Assembly: GCF_025465275.1 (NCBI RefSeq) | Contig: NZ_JAODNK010000075.1 | Coordinates: 23,886 to 87,885 of the forward strand | DNA: 64,000 bases | Source: Nocardia sp. | Lineage (GTDB): Bacteria > Actinomycetota > Actinomycetes > Mycobacteriales > Mycobacteriaceae | Reading direction: 5' to 3' | In this document: positions 18,364 through 26,087 of the stretch, piece after piece | How the letters are laid out: each line of letters starts with the position of its first letter | Position numbering within the stretch: the stretch's first letter is position 1 | Translations under genes and position numbers: made by a program | The notes under the pieces: generated by a model | The model's input: the letters and a program-made list of their open reading frames with translations, nothing else | The model's database searches: none | What the model was told of the DNA's origin: nothing

Positions 18364-18762
18364 ATGACGTCAGAACAAGTGGTGCCAGGTCCGGTGCGGG
18401 ACACCTTCGTCACAGCCCTGACACCGGAGACGACCCACATCGCCGCACTCCCGGATCCACTGCCGGTGGGGATCCGGATAGGGCTGTTCGTACCAGAAGG
18501 GTCGTCCCGCGAGCGGATTGTCGTCCGCGCCGAGCACGACGAGACCGGCTACTTCCTGGACTTCTTCCAAAGGACCAACGACGGGGAAACCTCCTCGCAC
18601 GACCGGGTCCGCGAGGACGGCTCGATCACGCCGCTGGAGAATCTCATCTTAGTGCGCCGGCACTTCGACGATCCCGAACAGGCCCGGCAGGAGCGGGAGC
18701 GCGTTGCCGCCCACAACAAGCGGGTCTTGGAGATCCTGCGGGCGAAGAATTTGTACCTCTGA
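18364..18762 (+). CDS. Immunity candidate, tandem copy 1
   Basis: A 132-residue acidic protein starting 20 bases after the polytoxin, with AGGAGG just upstream. It runs GPVRDTFVTALTPETTHIAALPDP, a strand pair (RIVVRAEHDETGYFLDFFQ), and ends in a charged helix (QARQERERVAAHNKRVLEIL). The motif order recalls small cytosolic immunity proteins, but I do not recognise a named family. Its place directly behind the C-terminal ADP-ribosyltransferase domain is the usual position of the cognate immunity gene in polymorphic toxin loci. A near copy follows at 18783. Function inferred from position only. Confidence 0.7.
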   Translation: MTSEQVVPGPVRDTFVTALTPETTHIAALPDPLPVGIRIGLFVPEGSSRERIVVRAEHDETGYFLDFFQRTNDGETSSHDRVREDGSITPLENLILVRRHFDDPEQARQERERVAAHNKRVLEILRAKNLYL

Positions 18763-18782
18763 ATCAGAGGAACTACACGGTC

Positions 18783-19178
18783 ATGACCTCGGAAGAAATG
18801 GTGCCAGGTCCGGTGCGGGACACCTTCGTCACGGCCCTGACACCGCAGACGACCCACATCGCCGCACTCCCGGATCCACTGCCGCTGGGGATTGGAATAG
18901 GGCTGATTGCACCAGACGGGTCGCCCCGCCAACGGATCGTCGTCCGCGTCGAGCACGACGAGTCCGGCTACCTCCTGGATTACTTTCAGGAGAGCAACGA
19001 CGGGGAAACCTCCTCGCACAGCCGGGTTCGCGAGGACGGCTCGATCACGCGACTCGAGAACTACGACTGGCGTCGGCACTTCGACGATCCAGAGCAGGCC
19101 CGGCAGGAACGGGAGCGCGTCGCCGCCCACAACAAGCGGGTCACGGAGATCCTGCGAGCGAAAGACTTATACATCTAA
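18783..19178 (+). CDS. Immunity candidate, tandem copy 2
   Basis: A 131-residue protein, about 80% identical by eye to the preceding gene, starting MTSEEMVPGPVRDT and ending VTEILRAKDLYI. The ribosome site is AGAGGAAC. Differences cluster at residues 35-60 (LGIGIGLIAPDGSPRQ versus VGIRIGLFVPEGSSRE) and around ITRLENYDWRRHF. This is the pattern expected if duplicated immunity genes drift to recognise toxin variants. It is easily missed because the same frame is open well upstream. It is followed by a third, truncated repeat start at 19199. Confidence 0.72.
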   Translation: MTSEEMVPGPVRDTFVTALTPQTTHIAALPDPLPLGIGIGLIAPDGSPRQRIVVRVEHDESGYLLDYFQESNDGETSSHSRVREDGSITRLENYDWRRHFDDPEQARQERERVAAHNKRVTEILRAKDLYI

Positions 19179-19198
19179 ATTAGAGGAACCACACGGTC

Positions 19199-19387
19199 AT
19201 GACCGCGGAAGAAATGGTGCCCGATAATTCGCCTGAGCGGCGGCAGTTCGAGGTGGGGATGGTCTTCACCGATGTCGAAGAACTAGAGGATCACTCCCGC
19301 AGTCAGATTCGCACCGATGACTGGTGGGAGTCGGGATGTGGAGCTCACGCTGGCGGCTCCGTCAGCCCAGCCCGAAACCAGCCGTAG
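19199..19387 (+). pseudogene. Remnant of third immunity-gene copy
   Basis: The leader and first eight codons (MTAEEMVP) repeat the start of the two genes before it. After that the sequence diverges (DNSPERRQFEVGMVFTDVEE) and stops after 62 residues, without the conserved core or charged C-terminal helix. It is either a recombination scar fused to unrelated sequence or a new short gene that captured the old start. I treat it as broken. Confidence 0.6.
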
Positions 19388-19617
19388 TACAAGCAATTTC
19401 GGCCAACGGTTGACCGCCGAACTCGCAACGCTCATTTCGCCCGAATGACGGGACTCGTCATCGATTGTGCGTAGCGCCATCTCAATGCGGCTGTTCTATC
19501 AACCTGCCCCGCTACACGTCGTCGCTGTGAGTTCACCGAGAACGGCACGGGCGCGGCTTGCGAGTGCTGGTTAGGATCGGGGCGGCAGTGTCGGGGGAAC
19601 AGGGAGGCTTTCGGGCG

Positions 19618-20007
19618 ATGGGCGAGGGATCCGATCAGCTGCGCATGGCGCGGGTCTATGACGGGCGGGACGACGGTGGGCGGCCCATGGCGGTGCGGGA
19701 GGTGCTGCCGGACTGGGTGCGCGACCAGCTCATTACGTATCTGGAGGGTGCGCCCGTGGTGCTGGCGGCGCGCAGCTTCGACGAGGACGAGTTCATCCCT
19801 GGCGACCGTGATATGCCGCTGAACTTTCGAACCGACGGGGTGTGGATTTGGTCTGGGTCGGTACCACACTATCTTCGCAAGCACGGGTTGCCGCCTGAGC
19901 CGGAGTTGGTGCAGCACATCATTGATCACGGGTATCGACTCGGCGAGATCGATGACGCGACAAAGGAACTCGCGACGCGGATCATTACCGGCGGATGGCA
20001 GGGGTAA
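19618..20007 (+). CDS. Immunity-like protein, family 1 (copy 1 of cassette)
   Basis: A 129-residue protein; I chose the ATG at 19618 (GGAGGC upstream) over one at 19558 because the paralogue at 29680 starts at the matching point. The conserved core is LNFRTDGVWIWSGSVPHYLRKHGLP (key part DGVWIWSG...HYLRKHGLPPE), followed by ELVQHI. The paralogue at 29680 is about 65% identical, and the gene at 20988 has a shorter version (DGEWIWRVDSIHYLENY). It is followed six bases later by a partner gene whose paralogue also sits behind the second copy. No named family recognised; immunity function is suggested by duplication and location only. Confidence 0.65.
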   Translation: MGEGSDQLRMARVYDGRDDGGRPMAVREVLPDWVRDQLITYLEGAPVVLAARSFDEDEFIPGDRDMPLNFRTDGVWIWSGSVPHYLRKHGLPPEPELVQHIIDHGYRLGEIDDATKELATRIITGGWQG

Positions 20008-20013
20008 GGGCCG

Positions 20014-20781
20014 ATGACTGCTCTGGATAATGCGTCGATCGCCTTGCGGGCCAAGTTGTTGCGGGAAAGCCGACAGCTGATCGATGAAGCGGTCGAGCTG
20101 GAGCGGGTGCGCGAGATCGAGGCCGCGCGTGCGCTCCGGCGGCGAGCCTCTGATGTGAAGCAGGAATACACCAAGACGCTGCCCGATATCGCGGTGGCGC
20201 GTTGCCCGGAAACCGGTGCGGTCGTGGAGTATCCGATCGACATCGTCGACTTCGACGGCTGGTACTGGGATTCCGGGAATCCGTGGCGGCGGTCGCCGAC
20301 GGTGCCGAAGAATTGGCTGACCATGTCCGGCGCGGCAAGGCTGAGCGAGCCGGTGGCTTTTGCGCCTTTCAGGTGCCAACCGGGGCCCGGTCTGCCGTAC
20401 GTGATTCCGCGGATTCTGGCGAACGAGGGTGTACGCGCAGTGCTCAATCAGGTTCCTGTCGGACCCCACATCGGATGGACCATCAGCTATTTCGGGCCGC
20501 GACCCGAAGGGGTCAAGCTGGAGAACACCTGGGGGTCGAATGTCTACGACATCTACAGCGACGACGGTGAATGGCTCGGCTGGGGTGAACACGAATCCGA
20601 TGTAGGCGAATACGATTTCGACCTGGCGCCCTGGCTCGAGTCCGAGAAACTGCTGTGGATCGCACCGGGTGATCCGGAGGTACAGCTGAATGCCGGAGCT
20701 ACGGGATGCCCGTATATCGGCCTCGAGGGAGAGCACCGCAAAGCCGGGATCTTCCGCGGCGAGCTGCGGCGCAACGACTGA
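20014..20781 (+). CDS. Conserved partner protein of family-1 cassette (copy 1)
   Basis: A 255-residue soluble protein. An N-terminal charged helix (LLRESRQLIDEAVELERVRE) leads to LPDIAVARCPETGAVVEYPID, then DFDGWYWDSG, PGLPYVIPRIL, GWTISYFG, LENTWGS and LLWIAPGDPEVQLN. The paralogue at 30069-30806 keeps these blocks in order. The VARCP...GWYWD pattern with a single Cys could be a degenerate metal site, but no second pair is visible. The pair 19618/20014 is repeated as 29680/30069, so the two proteins likely work together. Function unknown. Confidence 0.62.
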   Translation: MTALDNASIALRAKLLRESRQLIDEAVELERVREIEAARALRRRASDVKQEYTKTLPDIAVARCPETGAVVEYPIDIVDFDGWYWDSGNPWRRSPTVPKNWLTMSGAARLSEPVAFAPFRCQPGPGLPYVIPRILANEGVRAVLNQVPVGPHIGWTISYFGPRPEGVKLENTWGSNVYDIYSDDGEWLGWGEHESDVGEYDFDLAPWLESEKLLWIAPGDPEVQLNAGATGCPYIGLEGEHRKAGIFRGELRRND

Positions 20782-20987
20782 GATCCGCGCCCGCACCGCA
20801 CGAGAAATGTGCACTGCGGGGGCCGGCGGTTTATGGCCGTGAGGTAGCGGTACCGCCGATGAAGGTCTGGGCTTCGAACGTGTCGTTCACATCACACCCT
20901 ATCGAGAGACCACTCGTAGGACGCGTCAGCCAGTCCGACCAGTAGGCTGGGCGAATTCCATAGTCATGTCATCACGGGGGTTGCACA

Positions 20988-21392
20988 GTGACCGAAGCGA
21001 CAGCTGGTGGGTTGAAGCCTGTCGGGATTTATCGCGAGATGTATGGGGAGGTGCGCGAGGAGCTGCCGATGTTGCAGAACTCCCACACCAGTCGGCGGGT
21101 AGAAGATCGAAACCTGGTGGCGGAGTACATGAAGACGGCAACGCCGGTGTTCGATGTGCCGGGGGATGTCACCGATCTGCTCGATACCGCCGAATCGATC
21201 CGCAGTGGGCCGTCGCTGGTCTCGGATGGGGAGTGGATCTGGCGGGTCGATTCGATCCACTATTTGGAGAACTACGCGCTGGATATTCCGGTCGAGTTTC
21301 TCGATCATGTGCGGGGCCGGAACTACCAGCCCAGCGGCGATGTCGACGTGTCCGACCCGAAATTCGACGCCGCGATCGCGGCCTATTTCTAA
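20988..21392 (+). CDS. Small immunity-like protein, diverged family-1 member
   Basis: A 134-residue protein from a GTG preceded by a G-rich stretch. GLKPVGIYREMYGEVREE at the start and DGEWIWRVDSIHYLENYAL in the middle echo the DGVWIWSG...HYLRKHGL core of the proteins at 19618 and 29680, so I place it as a distant relative. It is followed 14 bases later by the unknown gene at 21407. Identity outside the core is low. Confidence 0.6.
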   Translation: MTEATAGGLKPVGIYREMYGEVREELPMLQNSHTSRRVEDRNLVAEYMKTATPVFDVPGDVTDLLDTAESIRSGPSLVSDGEWIWRVDSIHYLENYALDIPVEFLDHVRGRNYQPSGDVDVSDPKFDAAIAAYF

Positions 21393-21406
21393 GCGAGGAG
21401 CCGTTC

Positions 21407-21931
21407 ATGGAGCCACTACCTCTGCCGCCGTGGATGAATCACGCTGATGTGGACAAGCAGCGGGAGATCGACGAACAGACCGCGGCGCGAATGGGAATCA
21501 CCGTCGAGCGATTACACGAGATCGACGGGCAGATCGCGGCAGATATGCGCGCCCGTGAGGCGTTGAGCGACTCCGAGCGCATCGTCGATGAAAATCCGAA
21601 GTTCAACAAGGGGTTCGGACCGGTGACACCGGAGAACACTATCGCGCCAGGCGAGGTGCGTGCTCATTACGAATCGTCAGAGCGAGCTCCGATGGGTTGG
21701 GATCCTGAGGTGTTTGCGCGAATCCGCGCCGAGTCCGATGCCGAACAGGCCGCGCTGACACCCGAGCAGCGCGAGAGATTCGCCAAACTGGATTGGGACT
21801 ACCTCGACGGTCTCGACGACTCCGACAACTATGCGCCCGACAGCTTGCAGGACAAGATGCGCGATGTCCCTGGATTCGACAAAGATCTGAATCCATTTCC
21901 GCTCACCGGGAAACCAGAGGAAAACCAGTAA
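21407..21931 (+). CDS. Hypothetical acidic helical protein
   Basis: A 174-residue protein with a GCGAGGAG ribosome site. It is rich in Glu/Asp and predicted helical (DKQREIDEQTAARMGITVE, RERFAKLDWDYLDGLDD). The middle section (NKGFGPVTPENTIAPGEVRAHY) resembles a toxin/immunity surface loop, but I recognise no family. It shares an operon with the gene at 20988. The start was chosen because the longer upstream frame overlaps the preceding gene. Confidence 0.6.
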   Translation: MEPLPLPPWMNHADVDKQREIDEQTAARMGITVERLHEIDGQIAADMRAREALSDSERIVDENPKFNKGFGPVTPENTIAPGEVRAHYESSERAPMGWDPEVFARIRAESDAEQAALTPEQRERFAKLDWDYLDGLDDSDNYAPDSLQDKMRDVPGFDKDLNPFPLTGKPEENQ

Positions 21932-22085
21932 TCCGACGATCCGATCGCGAACGGCAGCAACTCTGCCCGTCGATCGATGGCTCGGCAGAACGACGGCGAT
22001 GCCGACCGTACGGCCGGTCTAGGATCAGCTTTGCCACTGTTCGGAGTTCGGAGAACCCGCTTGCCAGAGGAGAGCCGAGGAAGCA

Positions 22086-22196
22086 ATGGTCGCCTGGATC
22101 ACCAGCGCAGAGGGCCTGATAACCGTTCGCGCGGGGGACGGCCGATTGCATCTGCCGAGCTACCTGACCGAGCAACTGGAGGACCCCCGAGCATGA
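22086..22196 (+). CDS. Micro-ORF overlapping nucleoside hydrolase start
   Basis: A 36-codon frame (MVAWITSAEGLITVRAGDGR...) with a good ribosome site (GAGG, five bases before the ATG). Its stop overlaps the next start as ATGA. The overlap and the site suggest real, coupled translation. It may be a leader peptide or the tail of a lost larger gene; no family recognised. Confidence 0.45.
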   Translation: MVAWITSAEGLITVRAGDGRLHLPSYLTEQLEDPRA

Positions 22197-23191
22197 CGAA
22201 TGGCGAGAACCCCTCGGACTTTTCGACCAACAAGCTGCGCGATACTCTGGTTGATCAAGCCAGAAGCGTCGGTCTCCACGACAGGGCGGACGCACTGGCC
22301 GCCCTGCCGGATATGCTTCCACCGCTCTCGACCATGCCACTGATCGTCGACACCGACATCGGTGGCGACCCGGACGATGCTGTGGCGATCGCAGTTGCCG
22401 CCGGACGGCCAGAGCTGGCCCTCGTCATCACCAGCGACGAGCACCGAGGTCGCCGCGCCAGACTCGCGCGACATCTGCTCGACCTGCTGGGCCGACCCGA
22501 TGTGCCAGTTGTCGCCGGCAAAGATCTGGGAAATGAGAAGTACTGGGCAGCAGACGGACTCGTTCCAAATGAGGTACCAGAGCAGAGCGACGACCTCCTC
22601 GCCGCAGTCCAGCAGGTGTTGGCCCGAACCGACAGCAAAGTACGCTGGCTTGGCATCGGCCCCATGTCGAACCTTGCAAGAGTCGTCACCGAGATTCCAG
22701 ACGCCACAGCACGACTGATCGTCACGCAGATGGGCGGCGGTCTTAACTACCGACACAACGACCGCGCCGAGCACAATATTCGACTCGACGTGGCCGCAGC
22801 GCGAGAGGTGTTGCGCGCCGGGCCGCGAATGTGGATTGTGCCGTCGGACGTAACCTTTCATCCTGACAACGAAATCGACTCGAGCTCAGCCGAATACGAA
22901 TTGCTCGCAAAGTCCGACGGTGCGGGTCTGCTGATCCGTGCCCATATGGATCAGTGGTTCGCGAGCTTTCATCCAGGCACCATGCAGCACGACGCGATGG
23001 CTCTCGCGCAAGCCTTGGGGCTCTCGTTCCTGCGGTTCGGTCGCGTCAACGTGGGCCTCGACGAAATCGGAAGGATGACCGCTGGCAAGCACCAAGTCTC
23101 CCTGACACGTTCCGTGGACTACGCGGCATTCCGATCGTGGTTGCTGAACCGCCTCGACCAGGTGCTGAGCCACAACCCTTCGACGACTTGA
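22193..23191 (+). CDS. Inosine/uridine-preferring nucleoside hydrolase family protein
   Basis: A 332-residue protein. The metal-binding motif VDTDIGGDPDD (residues 52-62) is the D-x-D-x-x-x-D-x-D-D form of the family that hydrolyses N-glycosidic bonds of ribonucleosides with a bound calcium. WLGIGPMSNLA (family pattern GPLTNLA) and the C-terminal MQHDAMALA (family HDplA, with the metal-binding Asp) are also present. No signal peptide, so cytosolic. It lies inside the immunity gene cluster, which is unusual for a salvage enzyme; a role in clearing toxin-generated nucleosides is possible but speculative. Confidence 0.85.
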   Translation: MTNGENPSDFSTNKLRDTLVDQARSVGLHDRADALAALPDMLPPLSTMPLIVDTDIGGDPDDAVAIAVAAGRPELALVITSDEHRGRRARLARHLLDLLGRPDVPVVAGKDLGNEKYWAADGLVPNEVPEQSDDLLAAVQQVLARTDSKVRWLGIGPMSNLARVVTEIPDATARLIVTQMGGGLNYRHNDRAEHNIRLDVAAAREVLRAGPRMWIVPSDVTFHPDNEIDSSSAEYELLAKSDGAGLLIRAHMDQWFASFHPGTMQHDAMALAQALGLSFLRFGRVNVGLDEIGRMTAGKHQVSLTRSVDYAAFRSWLLNRLDQVLSHNPSTT

Positions 23192-23281
23192 TGGGGCAGT
23201 CGACTCGAAATATAGAGTCCCCTACATCTGGCGAGAGCAACTTCGGCCACCGGCCGGAGAGGATGCATTGAGAGGCGACGA

Positions 23282-23992
23282 GTGTTCCACGAACGCAACA
23301 CCTGCCACTTCTGTGGTCGATTCGTTTTGGAAGTCGAAGGGTGGGCGGAGTCGGTTCAGCCGTACCACGTGATCCTGGCTCCCTGGGACGATGAAGCCAA
23401 TTTCTTCGAAGGGTCGTTCCACCTGGAATGTGTACGCAGGTTTGATCGCCGGGTAGAGTTCCGGGCAGCGGTCGTCGACTGGATCACCTGTGTCAATGAC
23501 CAGGTCACAGTTCTCGGCGAGGACGGGCAGAACCACGGGATTCCGCGTACCGGACTCGGTTTCACGAACCTCGTCGCCGAGCTGCCTACCGGGGAGATAT
23601 ATGAGGATCCGAGATTCAATCAGTGGGTGCTCGTCGAGTACGCGGGGCCATTCCATTTCCTCGCACTGAAGACCGCGGAGGCACTCGGACGGGGGGAACG
23701 AGTGCGCGGCAACGAGGGGCAGCGAGCGGTCGTCCTGCCCGGGGATCCGGGCGCGGAGATCTCGGCGTGGAGTTTGATACACCTGCTCGACTTCTTGGCC
23801 GTGCACGATTTGTATCAGCCGATGCTGGATGCGTTCGAACCCGATTATGAGTTCTGGGATGGCGGCCAGGGGAGAGCCGGATTCATCCTGAACTACTCCC
23901 TGTCGGCCTTGCGTCCGATCCCGGAGGATGTCAGTGAGTTCTTCCGCCGATACCTGCCCTCGTATGTGCTCAAACGGCTGGAGGACGCCTGA
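23282..23992 (+). CDS. Hypothetical protein with N-terminal treble-clef zinc site
   Basis: A 236-residue protein starting at a GTG after GAGAGGCGACGA. C8-x-x-C11 and H47-x-x-C50 (CHFCG ... FHLEC) look like a LIM-like or treble-clef zinc site that organises the N-terminal domain. The rest is a mixed alpha/beta domain (FHFLALKTAEAL, AWSLIHLLDFLAVHDLYQPML) ending RRYLPSYVLKRLED. Proteins of this sort occur as accessory or immunity genes in toxin loci, but I do not recognise a family. No transmembrane segment. Confidence 0.65.
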   Translation: MFHERNTCHFCGRFVLEVEGWAESVQPYHVILAPWDDEANFFEGSFHLECVRRFDRRVEFRAAVVDWITCVNDQVTVLGEDGQNHGIPRTGLGFTNLVAELPTGEIYEDPRFNQWVLVEYAGPFHFLALKTAEALGRGERVRGNEGQRAVVLPGDPGAEISAWSLIHLLDFLAVHDLYQPMLDAFEPDYEFWDGGQGRAGFILNYSLSALRPIPEDVSEFFRRYLPSYVLKRLEDA

Positions 23993-24212
23993 AGTCAGAG
24001 CGGTCGAAAGCGGTCTGCAGCAACAGAATTACAGCTGTGGTCCGCTAACGGGCGATAGAAACCCCCTGGTCTGGTCGCGCCAGCGTTGACCATCTGCGTA
24101 CGGCGTTGGCCGGGAGGTCGAAGTAGGCAGTCGATGGCACCCGGAGGCGCGATGCCGATGCCCTCCCCACCCAGCGGAGAGGGATGACAATTAGTCCTCG
24201 CGCAGTGCGTAC

Positions 24213-24500
24213 CTACTGCGAACGCTTCGATCGCGCTTCACGCTCGGCGAGATCGCGCTCGAGCTCCGCCTTCCAGCGCGCGGTATTGCTGCCGTCCAGC
24301 TGTCCGGCGAAGGCCCGGCGGGCGGCCTCCACAAGTTCCTCTGTGGCGTTCGGATGAGCGCGGGCGATCGTCTCCAGGGCACCTTCGGTTTCGTCGTCGA
24401 GCCCGGTCCCAGTGGGGATCCCACGCCCCGCCAAAACCTGTGACAATACGCGCTCGAAACTGCTCTGCAACTGTTCTCTGGTGGGGTAGCCACGCCGCAC
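24213..24500 (-). CDS. AGQLDGSN-motif small protein, copy 1
   Basis: A 95-residue helical protein from a GTG. It reads RGYPTREQLQSSFERVLSQVL, then a GLDDETEGALETIARAHP helix, then the near-invariant block AFAGQLDGSNTARW and a charged C-terminal helix. Three paralogues lie at 24730, 25233 and 36876. The family is not one I can name. The copy at 36876 sits between a giant toxin and its YezG-like neighbour, so the family probably belongs to the toxin system. Confidence 0.7.
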   Translation of the reverse strand: MRRGYPTREQLQSSFERVLSQVLAGRGIPTGTGLDDETEGALETIARAHPNATEELVEAARRAFAGQLDGSNTARWKAELERDLAEREARSKRSQ

Positions 24501-24729
24501 GTTCGGTCATCTCCTCTGTCGAACGGACCTTCAGCATTACACACCGTGCCCGAGAACCGATCTACGAACGACTAGGAAGCGTCGACCGAGTTCGATCTAC
24601 CTGTACCACCAGCGGACTATCTTCAAGTAGTGCGTCGCCGTAGGCGAGAGTCTGTACCTGCCCGGTGAAAATCACTGCCTGCTTGAGGGATTAGCCCGCA
24701 AACAACACCCGACGACGAGACTGTCGCGA

Positions 24730-25008
24730 TCAACCTGAACGCTCTTCACGCTCGGTGAGCGCGCGATCTCTTTCTGCCCGCCAGCGTGCGGTATTGCTGC
24801 CATCCAATTGCCCGGCGAAGGCACGGCGAGCTGCCTCTACGAGATCGTCGGTGACATCCGGCCCGGCGCCGGCGATCGCCCACAGGGCATTCTTCGTCTC
24901 TTCGTCCAACCCGGAACAGCTGAGGAGACCACCGCCCGACAGGATCCGCGACAGTAGGTAGTCAAAACTGTCCTGCAATTGCTCCTTGCTGCGTCGACCA
25001 CGCTGCAC
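24730..25008 (-). CDS. AGQLDGSN-motif small protein, copy 2
   Basis: 92 residues from the GTG at 25008, chosen because GGAGGG lies ten bases upstream and because it aligns with the starts of the other copies (RGRRSKEQLQDSFDYLL). The core AFAGQLDGSNTARWRAE is identical to copy 1 apart from one residue. It is transcribed divergently from copy 3 across a 224-base gap. An ATG further upstream would add 30 unlikely residues. Confidence 0.7.
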   Translation of the reverse strand: MQRGRRSKEQLQDSFDYLLSRILSGGGLLSCSGLDEETKNALWAIAGAGPDVTDDLVEAARRAFAGQLDGSNTARWRAERDRALTEREERSG

Positions 25009-25232
25009 GCCCGAATCACCCTCCGTTGAACTGATCTCAGCATTACATATGGCCGCCCATCGCACGGCGGGCGAAGTCGTGAGAAGCGATAACCGCACAG
25101 CGCTCGTGCGACGAAAACCGCTGCAGGAAGCATTGTTGGAAGTCGGCTGATAGAAAACGAGACGTGGTCGGTCCGTAGGCAGCCGGGTCGACAGGACGAC
25201 GCGGAGACCATCGATCGGAAGGGAGGGACGGT

Positions 25233-25517
25233 GTGCGGCATGGACGTCCCAGTGAGGAACAGCTGAAGCTGAACTTCGAGGATATGTTGACGCGGGTTCT
25301 GGAAGGACGTGGTCTCCGGACCGAGACCGGGCTCGACAGCCCCACTAGGGCCACGTTGACGGAGATTGCCCGAGCGCACCCGAATGTCACCGACGAGCTT
25401 GTGGAGGTCGCACGTCGCGCCTTCGCCGGGCAACTGGACGGCAGCAACTCCGCGCGTTGGCGTGCCGAGACGGACCGGATGCTCGCCGAGCGAGCGGCGC
25501 GATCGAAGCGCTCATAA
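25233..25517 (+). CDS. AGQLDGSN-motif small protein, copy 3
   Basis: 94 residues from a GTG with GGGAGGG just upstream. HGRPSEEQLKLNFEDML, GLDSPTRATLTEIARAHP and AFAGQLDGSNSARWRAE match the other copies. A GTG two bases upstream is in another frame. Opposite in orientation to copies 1 and 2, so the cluster was made by duplication plus inversion. Confidence 0.7.
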   Translation: MRHGRPSEEQLKLNFEDMLTRVLEGRGLRTETGLDSPTRATLTEIARAHPNVTDELVEVARRAFAGQLDGSNSARWRAETDRMLAERAARSKRS

Positions 25518-25549
25518 TTGAGGGCGTCTACATGGAGTGATGACCAACC

Positions 25550-25753
25550 GTGGCGCTACTGATCTACTTCCGCCAGATTCGCGATGACCCCGCCGAGGTG
25601 GAGTACTGGTTCGGGGAGACCCGCGAACACCTCAGCCGCACCCCTGATCATACAAAAGGCCGAGAAGATCACTCGCACGCCACCGTCGGTCACATCATGC
25701 GCCGAGCTACGCGCGAAAAGGCATGGCCTGCACACGGTGTGATTGCTTCTTGA
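25550..25753 (+). pseudogene. Probable truncated hypothetical protein
   Basis: 67 codons from a GTG. The start (ALLIYFRQIRDDPAEVEYWFGE) resembles the N-terminus of a small actinobacterial hypothetical protein that I know as a longer chain. After WFGE the sequence becomes low-complexity and His/Arg-rich (REHLSRTPDHTKGREDH) and looks out of frame. I call it a likely fragment. Confidence 0.4.
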
Positions 25754-26087
25754 TCGACGGTCACTGTTGGAGACTGGATCAATTGGGCTGCACCGCTGAT
25801 TCAGCGGCGTAAATCGCTGATCTATTGGCGATCCTGACCCGTTCCAGGACACGTCCTCATGGTCGGGCGGGTCACCGTTCCAGGAGAAGAACCCAGTCGA
25901 CCCACACTCCGTGCGGACGGCGGCCGGTGCCGATATGGTCAGCGGCAGGCTTGAGAGTCGCTCCCGCAGTGCGCTATCCGCTCAATCGCACCGAGCGGGT
26001 CAGTAGTCCGCGGCCCGGTGTGGTGTCACTGCGGGCCTTGCGCGATCAGTGATCGGGCTGCGAGCAGATCGCAGGGAGGGGATACGG
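25754..26087. other. Intergenic stretch before substrate module B
   Basis: 334 bases with no convincing gene. A short palindrome CCGCTGATTCAGCGG lies at 25793-25807 and could be an operator. The end holds the ribosome site (GGGAGGGG) of the next gene. The promoter of module B is presumably here, but I could not assign it. Confidence 0.4.

Larger units (their letters stand above)
18362..19230 (+). repeat. Tandem duplication (two and a partial unit, about 417 bp)
   Basis: Unit 1 starts at the ATG at 18364, unit 2 at 18783, and a partial unit 3 at 19199. The junctions share the short leader TCAGAGGAACTACACGGTC / TTAGAGGAACCACACGGTC before each later ATG. Units 1 and 2 match over their whole length. 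Unit 3 matches only to about ATGGTGCC. Confidence 0.85.

Noticed and set aside
18252..18782. Long frame leading into the second immunity copy
   Set aside because: The upstream part overlaps the first copy in another frame. The true start is the ATG at 18783, by repeat alignment.
24001..24212. Possible RNA gene or gene fragment in the 220-base gap
   Set aside because: No cloverleaf, hairpin with T-run or coding signal could be supported.
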